Part shown: one piece after another, positions 28,927-34,830 of the stretch | Position numbering within the stretch: the stretch's first letter is position 1 | Layout: the number at the start of each line of letters is the position of its first letter | Translations under genes and position numbers: made by a program | The notes under the pieces: model-generated | What the model was told of the DNA's origin: nothing | Databases searched by the model: none | Seen by the model: the letters and a program-made list of their open reading frames with translations, nothing else | NCBI GenBank assembly: GCA_003427395.1 | Contig: BFEA01000320.1 | Coordinates: 1,385,814-1,420,643 of the forward strand | Direction: 5' to 3' | DNA: 34,830 nucleotides | DNA from: Chara braunii | Lineage: Eukaryota; Streptophyta; Charophyceae; Charales; Characeae

Positions 28927-29028
28927 GTACTCCAACATAAACCAATGACAAGGCTCTTCTTCTTCGCCAACCAATCTCTTCCTCCTTATCTCCTCCCCTC
29001 TTATTCAAACAAGAAATAACAATAATAA

Positions 29029-30148
29029 TGTTGAATGACTGAACCAGAATCAATGTCTGAATCCCACTTCTACTGCAGGCACAACATGAGGTCCACCATA
29101 GCCATGGCCAGTGACCACCCTTCCTCTTCCTCTACATACAGGCCGAGGCTATGGCGGGCTACAGAGGCTTTAGCCTCCTGTCCAAAGGACAACCCAAAGC
29201 AGCTATGTCGCTGCCCCACTTCAAGGTCAACACCATGCAGCTATGCCGCTGCCCAGTCAACAGCCATGCCTGACTCTGTCCCGAGCTTCCTCAATGCGGC
29301 ACTACCCCCACTGGGGCCTTCCTGATGCAGCGCCTAGCAACGTAATGAAGATGGTGTCTACCATAACCAGGTAAGTACCTCATCACTCTCCTCCTTGGTC
29401 CCCTTCTCCCTCCTACTCCTATCGGTAGACCTCCACCATAGCCAAGGTGGAAGCTCCCGACTTCTTCCTCCCAGCAGCGCTGTAGCACACAACACCACTC
29501 CAACCAGCGCTCCAGCAGTGTATCGCCAAACTTACGCACATAAGAATGAGGCCGAGCTCTTGCCTCGGCCTCTTGATATAGTGGCCTGCTTGCCTCATGG
29601 GCGGTGACTTCCAGGCCGCTCGGCCTCCCAAGCAACCGGTACCTCCTCCCTTTCGGAGGGAAACATCATTGCAGACTCTGATATTTCCCGTACAAGCTCT
29701 AGACTCAGATTGGATGGACTTGTATCGGCCTAGACCTAGCCTACCGCTACTGGGACTCTAAAAATGCCAACTTTGTCTTCTTCTGCTCGGTCTCAAGTAC
29801 CTGGCACACCTACTGCTACTGGGTGCGGTACCAACTACCTGCTACTTGAGTGTTTTTCCGCTGACCCTTGGCTCCGCTACTTGAGTGTTTTCCCTGCTGC
29901 AACCCTCTATGCCACAACCACAAAATACCGGCCCTACGGGCCTGCCAAACAAGCAAGTACCCTTACGGGTCACACACACACTCATGCCTACAAGCACTCA
30001 GACGGGCACACAAGTCCACAGGCACACACAGGTACAGACTTAGCAAACACAGCAGAATGCAAGAATCTCAGCAAGGCATCCATTCCATCGGCAGAACTTC
30101 AAAAATCAGCAGTGTTCTCAGTATGTTTTATGGCGGGTCATTAAACTA
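29029..30148 (-). mobile_element. Possible Ty3/Gypsy 3' LTR region
   Basis: On the minus strand this lies directly after the chromodomain and a purine-rich tract (30149-30159, GAGGGGGGGG on the minus strand), which is where a 3' LTR should begin. It contains internal duplications such as GCTACTTGAGTGTTTTTCC/GCTACTTGAGTGTTTTCCC (about 29839 and 29876) and an AGGCCGAG/CTCGGCCT hairpin (29549-29571). I could not identify TG...CA ends, a target duplication or a second LTR in the window, so the boundaries are guesses. Confidence 0.4.
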
Positions 30149-30159
30149 CCCCCCCCCTC
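30149..30159 (-). promoter_or_regulatory. Polypurine tract candidate
   Basis: The minus strand reads TTGAGGGGGGGGTAG about 30 nt after the chromodomain frame ends. In LTR retrotransposons such a tract primes plus-strand DNA synthesis next to the 3' LTR. The position is right, but the LTR start is not confirmed. Confidence 0.45.
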
Positions 30160-30188
30160 AAGAGCAAGGTCCCTTCAAGCGAGTAAAC

Positions 30189-31157
30189 TCAATCAGAGTC
30201 CTTGCCTAATGCATCATAAGCGTAAATAGCAAAGAGAAATCGGGTATGTTCCGTAGGAGTGAGGGTAGCAATGAATTTAGGCTGCTGTTCAGAACTAATC
30301 AATCGTTCGTATGCGTTGACTACTCGCGAGGCACTCTGCAACAAGTCTTTCTTAGCGATCCAGTAGAAGTCATTCAATGGGTGGTACAAAAAATGGACTT
30401 TGTACTGTTTGTTTCTTCCCTTTTCACTATGCTCGACAATCCTATCGACCTCGTGACCGCCATTGATTGCGCGAGGAATCATTGATTCTTAATACGGAAA
30501 AGTTTCAGGTGGTTCATACGGAAACAACTTTGATGCATGAAAGACTGGGTACGTGCGCAGATGAGTAGGCACATCGATCGTGTAAGAAGGACCAAAGAAA
30601 TCATCTCCTACTCGATGCAGAAGCTTATGTGATACACCATCTTCAAAAACTCGAACATCTTGACCCAGACATAACTTCCCACTGTGAAAGGGTCAGGCTG
30701 GGGCTTTTTATTTGCATGCTTAATCATGGCACTGCGTCGCTTTTCCATGGCGGCGACATCAACTTTGAGCAAACGATCAAACTTAGTGCTGTAGCCTGGC
30801 TGGCCAGGTGTCAGACCAGGTGGCTGGTCAGGAAACAGATAGGATAGGGGATTGCGAATCTACCAACCGAGGTGCAACCGATTATGTGTCATCCCGGTGG
30901 AGGAGTGTATGGAGTTGTTATACAATCCCTGCACAATCGGCAATTCCTAATCCCAAGAGTTCTGATCGGGCACAATTAAAGCTCGAAGAAGTTGGATCAC
31001 AGTCTGGTTGACCTCCTCAGCCAATCCATTGGCTTTGGGATGTCGGCCAAACGTCAAATTGAGGATCTGGTAGGTGAAGTCCTTCCAATCTGCACTTATG
31101 AACCTAGTGTCCCGGTTACTCACAAGATTAAGTCACGACAGTACCAGTCTCCTTAAC
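30189..31157 (-). pseudogene. Ty3/Gypsy chromovirus integrase C-terminal half and chromodomain, broken
   Basis: Read on the minus strand from about 31157. SNRDTRFISADW and GRHPKANGLAEEVNQ match the end of the retroviral-type integrase core (DxRF-S-FW and HP-(T)DGQ-E-N). NNSIHSSTG follows. AMEKRRSAMIKHANKK and FTVGSYVWVK match the integrase C-terminal region. After a frameshift near 30640, KLLHRVGDDFFGPSYTIDV and VFHASKLFPY match its GPF/FHVS-type end. The final frame (to 30189) carries VDRIVEHSEKG, YKVHFLYHP and FYWIAKKDL, the chromodomain pattern. There are in-frame stops near 30955 and 30880. Upstream integrase, RT and protease are missing; the adjoining sequence is a LINE instead. Confidence 0.85.
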
Positions 31158-31244
31158 AGACCCGGATCATTTAGACCAGGATCTAACCCAGCAAGGAATG
31201 TATATATCTCCCACAAAAAAAAGAAGGTAGAGAACTCAAAAGGA

Positions 31245-32496
31245 AAGGGAGACTCCGATTTTGTGGCTGCAAGAATATCTTGAAAGAGCCAAAAACGAGA
31301 GGGAAAAAAATTTCGACATCCGCGTGGCATGCATGAAACATCAAGAGGAGATAGGCAGGAACAACAAGACCACGGTAGCAGGGATCCACACTTCGAAGAA
31401 TTCATACGACATCCTGTGACAACAAAGCGAGCTATCAGAGTTCAATGCTTTCCGTTACCACGAGAAGAAGAGGGAAAGAGAAGCCCCTGGTTCAAAAGCG
31501 AAATCCAGCGCGGACACACAGTCCCACAAGGACCCAATCAGAGACATGGTACCAAAAAAATGGAAGCCTTCGAAGGGCAGAGACGAGAGGCCCAGGAAAT
31601 CTTAAGCTGATACATTGGAAAAAGGCAGCGAGCAACGATCCATCAAACGAGAGACGACCATTGTTGCTACTCAGACAAAATGCCTGTTCGATCAGAATGA
31701 GGAGTACCGCCAGAAACACAACAAAGAGTACTGCACAATCAGAAATGTCGCGGAAAGCAGGGCTCCCCATGTCACTGAGAAAGCAGCATCGGACAGCAAA
31801 AAAATCAAAGTCGTCAGACCTCTGGTCCCCGTCTGGTACAGGAGGAAACTCGGCGAGTGGCACGTAGCCACTGATGTATCCTTCACTATCCCGACGCTGG
31901 GAGACCAACGGTCCTTGACCAGAACAATCAAAGAAGGGATCATAGACGAATTCCCTGCGGACGTTTATGAAGTCCTAGCGGCCCAGGCAGATAATGAAGA
32001 CAAAACAGGCCAGGCCCCCGACACAGCCAAGTCCTTCAAGCCAATCTTAGTGAAACCGGATGAGAAAGCCAAATTACACGAAGAACTGGTATGAAGAGGC
32101 TCAACGTGGAACACTGTGACAGCGCTGCCGTACAACACTCTTGCAGGTACGATGTGCCCGACATAGGTTATGGCGGTCTCCCTGACCTCCATTATCAGGT
32201 CCCACATCCTCATCACAAAGCACTCCCTGCAAGACGAAGCCAGGACACTCTACGTGGAGCCCGACGACAACGAGGGAAATATGGCCGACGACGAAGACTA
32301 CGAGGTGGCTAATGGGATTTCCTCGGAAGGAGCAAGGACTGGAGTCACGCCATTGCCCGAAGGAAGCGTGGGGGCATACAACCTGAGATCCATGCCGGGG
32401 AAAAATATGAGCGAGAGCAGTGAGAACAGCGAGGACTCAAGGCAGCCCCAAAACCTCTGCCGCTGTGGACTAAATATATCTAACCTTCAGTTATAA
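31245..32496 (+). pseudogene. LINE ORF1-like remnant
   Basis: A chain of frames runs up to the endonuclease. LWLQEYLERAKNEREKNFDI (about 31259-31320) is followed by stops. Then 31615-32094 carries a Lys/Glu-rich stretch, VPVWYRRKLGEWHVATD and the segment TIKEGIIDEFPADVYEVLAA. Then 32170-32496 carries an acidic DDEDYEV segment and GAYNLRSMPGK. The position upstream of an APE endonuclease fits ORF1 of a LINE. I see no clear zinc knuckle or RRM. Several frameshifts and stops make it non-functional. The assignment is mainly contextual. Confidence 0.5.
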
Positions 32497-32640
32497 ACAC
32501 TGCCCAACAAACCCCTATCCCAACCGAACAAAAAAAAAAAAAAAAAAAAAAAAAATTCAATCTGAGCACAGCACCCCGCCAGACGAAGTCCAATGGACTG
32601 CAATGAGGATCAGTCTGGGACAGTGAGGGTAGATTGGCAA
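32497..32640 (+). other. LINE inter-ORF spacer with poly(A)
   Basis: A non-coding gap between the ORF1-like remnant and the endonuclease frame, containing an A-run of about 27 (32530-32556). An internal poly(A) may mark an old secondary insertion boundary or simple expansion. Confidence 0.45.
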
Positions 32641-32643
32641 GCC

Positions 32644-33552
32644 AAAGGACTGACAATCCACAAATGGAACGTCAACGGCTTCGAGTATTCTCGATCAAGA
32701 CGATAAACTACTAGACATCAGACTCGGCCTCACAGACAAAGAAAGCCCAAACCCGATGTCATCCTTCTACAAGAGACCCATCTAATCAAGAAGACCGTGG
32801 AAAAAAGCCTAGGTGGATGCCCTTTCACACTGTGGTCCAACAAAGCGGACCAAAGCAATCGCGGAACAACGATCCTCATACCAACTACATCCAAAATCTG
32901 GTCGGAAGGACAGGTAAGAAACGGCGAAGGCAACACAGCAGAAGGAAGATGGTCATGGATCCAAATCATATGGCAAGAGGAAGAGATCAGGATCCTGAAC
33001 ATATACGCCCCCAACACGAAAACCGAACGCCCAACTTTCTTTAACCGCATCAAATCACTCTTCTCGAACCCCCTACCGCTAATCATTGCAGGCGATTGGA
33101 ACACCACCGTGACGATGGATCCCAGCCTGGACCGCATCTCCCGGGCAACTCTTCTCGGACCCACAGGAGCGAACACACAAGTGAGAAACATCATGACGGA
33201 GTTCGATTTGATAGACCCTTTTCGAATCCTCCACCCACGCAAGAAAGCCTTCTCCCTAGTCAAAACAAACCGATCTACCCACACATCACTATCACGGATC
33301 GACTTCTTCCTAATCTCCGACATGTTGCAAGGAGCAATCAAGGAGTCCGATATCCTACCAGCAACTTCCTTCAAGGGGCTCGATCACAAACCAACCTACC
33401 TGCTCCTCAACTTCAACTCTCCGATAGAAAACGGACGAGTTTTTTTCAAACTCAACTCACTTCTCTCCACAGATCGCATGACAGAGGCACTCAGATGGAA
33501 CTGGGTTTTCTTACAACAAGACGAGATGAAACGCCAGAGCAGGCACAACTAG
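32644..33552 (+). pseudogene. LINE APE-type endonuclease domain (ORF2 N-terminus), frameshifted
   Basis: The domain begins with KWNVNGF (32662-32682), the usual N-terminal N-x-N-G block. After a frameshift it continues with DVILLQETHL (catalytic Glu in QET, about 32755-32784). Then come LNIYAPN (about 32995-33015), IIAGDWNTTV (GDxN, about 33082-33108), SRIDFFLISD (about 33292-33321) and GLDHKPTYLLL (terminal SDH-type block with catalytic His, about 33376-33408). This is the full order of an apurinic-endonuclease-like LINE nuclease, which nicks target DNA to prime reverse transcription. The main frame starts at 32797 and stops at 33550-33552; the first 150 bp are in other frames. The original protein would have continued into the linker seen at 33995-34185. 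Confidence 0.9.
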
Positions 33553-33721
33553 TTCATAGACAGCTATACGGACCTATCTCAGACGGTCTCATCAGAGTCT
33601 AGGAGCATAGCAGCAACACGCAAAATCAAGAAGGAAGAATTGTAAATTGCTCTTGACATCGCTGAAACCAACCTTGCATCAGATTCTTCCAACTCCTATT
33701 ACGACCTACTACAATCTACCA

Positions 33722-33987
33722 GGCTACGAAGCATTGTGTGCTCGTTCACCAGAACGCGAACAACCGCCCAAAACCCTCCGAACGTGAACATAAAATAAAA
33801 AAAAGTTCTCATAAAATTTTGAAAAATATATATATTATGTGAAATAACAATACGAGCAACGTTTGCGTTGGAGTCATGTTCAAATTCGTATCCAATCATG
33901 AATTAAAAATAAAAACCAGATTTTTTTTATTTTTTTTAACGAAAAAAAATATTCGCCCAAACATGTTCGTGAGCGGCCGTGCTACGC
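33722..33987. mobile_element. Small insertion inside the LINE linker
   Basis: The LINE linker reading stops making sense at about 33722 and resumes at about 33995. The intervening AT-rich block has GC-richer ends, CGAAGCATTG on the left and (inverse) CGTAGCACGG on the right, forming short imperfect inverted repeats. The flanks ATCTACCA (33714-33721) and AGCTACCA (33988-33995) agree at 7 of 8 positions, so an 8-bp target duplication is plausible. GCTACG also occurs at both borders, so the exact ends are ambiguous. Confidence 0.55.
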
Positions 33988-33994
33988 AGCTACC

Positions 33995-34185
33995 ACGGAT
34001 GAATTAAATGAAGGGAGAAGATGGGAACTCAGGGGCCTACAAATCTCCGCCCAAATGAACGACTACGCCCTGAACGAATCCATCTCCAAATTCTTCTTCT
34101 CCAAAATTAAGGCCAATGAAAGAAACAACATGATCGAGAGGTTGAAAGACCCAGCAGACCAGGGGACGACAAAGTCAGTTGTGTG
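33995..34185 (+). pseudogene. LINE linker between endonuclease and RT
   Basis: The reading DELNEGRRWELRGLQI, ESISKFFFSKIKANERNN and IERLKDPADQGTTKS fits the region between endonuclease and reverse transcriptase of LINE ORF2 (the SKxFF block is common there). It ends abruptly at the GAACGCG-rich DNA, so the RT domain is not in this window. Confidence 0.68.
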
Positions 34186-34560
34186 TCCGAAATTCGATTT
34201 AACGCGGGGTGCGCGTTAAAAAGTTGAACGCGCGTTCAATTCGCGTTCAATCTCCGTTCAAACGCGCGTTGGACGCGAATGAACGGGGTCCGCGAACCGT
34301 TATTTCGCGCTGTCGAGGGGGGGGAGGGGGTTTTGTGAAGGTGCAGGGTGGTAGTACTCGTTGTCGGGTACCACCCCGTGCATTCATTTTTTTTTTTTTT
34401 TTTTCAAAGAAAAAAAAAAACCCGCGGGGCACCGGCCTGCGGCTGCCGCCTGGGGGTTGGTGCAAGGGGAACGGGCCGAACAGGTACTTAGCGCGCAAGC
34501 GCGTTCGGCCGCAACTAATTTGCCGCGCGAGCACTAACGCTCCAACGCGACGGACGGGTT
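34186..34560. repeat. GAACGCGCGTTC-rich DNA (right copy)
   Basis: Repeated AACGCGCGTTCAA, TTCGCGTTCAA and GTTCAAACGCGCG words at about 34200-34290 resemble those at 1299-1390. A G-run, a T/A homopolymer pair (34388-34420), and a second GC-rich block with GCGCGCAAGCGCGTTCGG follow. The LINE reading is cut off at its left border, so it probably represents an insertion whose right end I cannot place. Confidence 0.5.
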
Positions 34561-34574
34561 GCCCGTCAGGTTGG

Positions 34575-34591
34575 AACGCGCACGCGCGCGC

Positions 34592-34622
<31 letters not shown>

Positions 34623-34738
34623 GTGCGCCATAGCGCGCACGAGAGAGGGAGAGTGTGCCTTACAGTGCGGGGAGAGAGAGAGAGAGGTGCGCCATTGCGC
34701 GCGAGAGAGGCTCATAGGTTGTCCGTGCGCCTTCCAAC

Positions 34739-34830
<92 letters not shown>
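34575..34830. repeat. (CG)n/(AG)n microsatellite running off the window
   Basis: Short (CG)n is followed by interrupted (AG)n containing two GAGGTGCGCCAT(A/T)GCGCGC modules (about 34619 and 34685). An uninterrupted (AG)n runs from about 34741 to the window end. Confidence 0.9.

Noticed and set aside
28698-29053. Leu/Phe-rich frames resembling membrane proteins
   Set aside because: They are translations of the (GAA)n/(TTC)n microsatellite in different frames.

Overview
This window is eukaryotic, repeat-dominated, non-coding-type DNA from a draft scaffold. I recognise no intact host protein-coding gene. It holds a 360-base run of N (14787-15146), two single-N contig joins (5749 and 16087) and a leftover Nextera junction adapter (11508-11545). 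Its content is LINE, SINE, Ty3/Gypsy and hAT-type debris, many microsatellites and local tandem duplications, plus a U6 snRNA retropseudogene. This suggests a large, transposon-rich eukaryotic genome. A fungus or another lineage carrying chromodomain Ty3 elements would fit, but the sequence does not settle the taxon.

Regions 1-18 kb have mixed GC content. There is a foldback element at 3846-4128. A 56-bp minisatellite (5521-5900, resuming at 7785) is split by a 5'-truncated LINE 3' end (5901-7784) flanked by a 16-bp duplication. A small SINE-like insertion (9402-9597, 14-bp duplication) interrupts a coding remnant. At 10.3-11.3 kb lies a microsatellite-bearing tandem unit with one inverted copy. 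A second 5'-truncated LINE lies on the minus strand (11834-12873, 15-16-bp duplication) and has the same C-terminal protein motif as the first. The U6 retropseudogene (16155-16276, minus, 17-bp duplication) is followed by tRNA-derived SINE fragments at 16.4-17.1 kb.

Region 18.4-28 kb is visibly AT-rich. It contains two copies, in opposite orientations, of a roughly 0.7-kb non-autonomous hAT-like element (19249-19988 and 24972-25680). Each has CAGGGTTG-type ends and an 8-bp target duplication. For the first copy a related unoccupied site is present 0.4 kb upstream. A related shorter element lies at 24097-24357. The longest open frame (26681-27370, minus) is unrecognised.

Region 28-34.8 kb holds the broken 3' part of a Ty3/Gypsy chromovirus on the minus strand (integrase core end, integrase C-terminus and chromodomain, 30189-31157). 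Next is the 5' half of a LINE on the plus strand: ORF1-like remnant, APE-type endonuclease, and the linker towards the reverse transcriptase. A small insertion interrupts it, and GAACGCGCGTTC-rich DNA and a long (AG)n tract replace its 3' half.

The common mechanism is target-primed reverse transcription. Four separate insertions (two LINE copies, a U6 RNA copy and a SINE-like copy) share A-rich 3' ends and 14-17-bp direct repeats. This suggests that one LINE machinery has mobilised its own RNA and small pol III RNAs in this genome.
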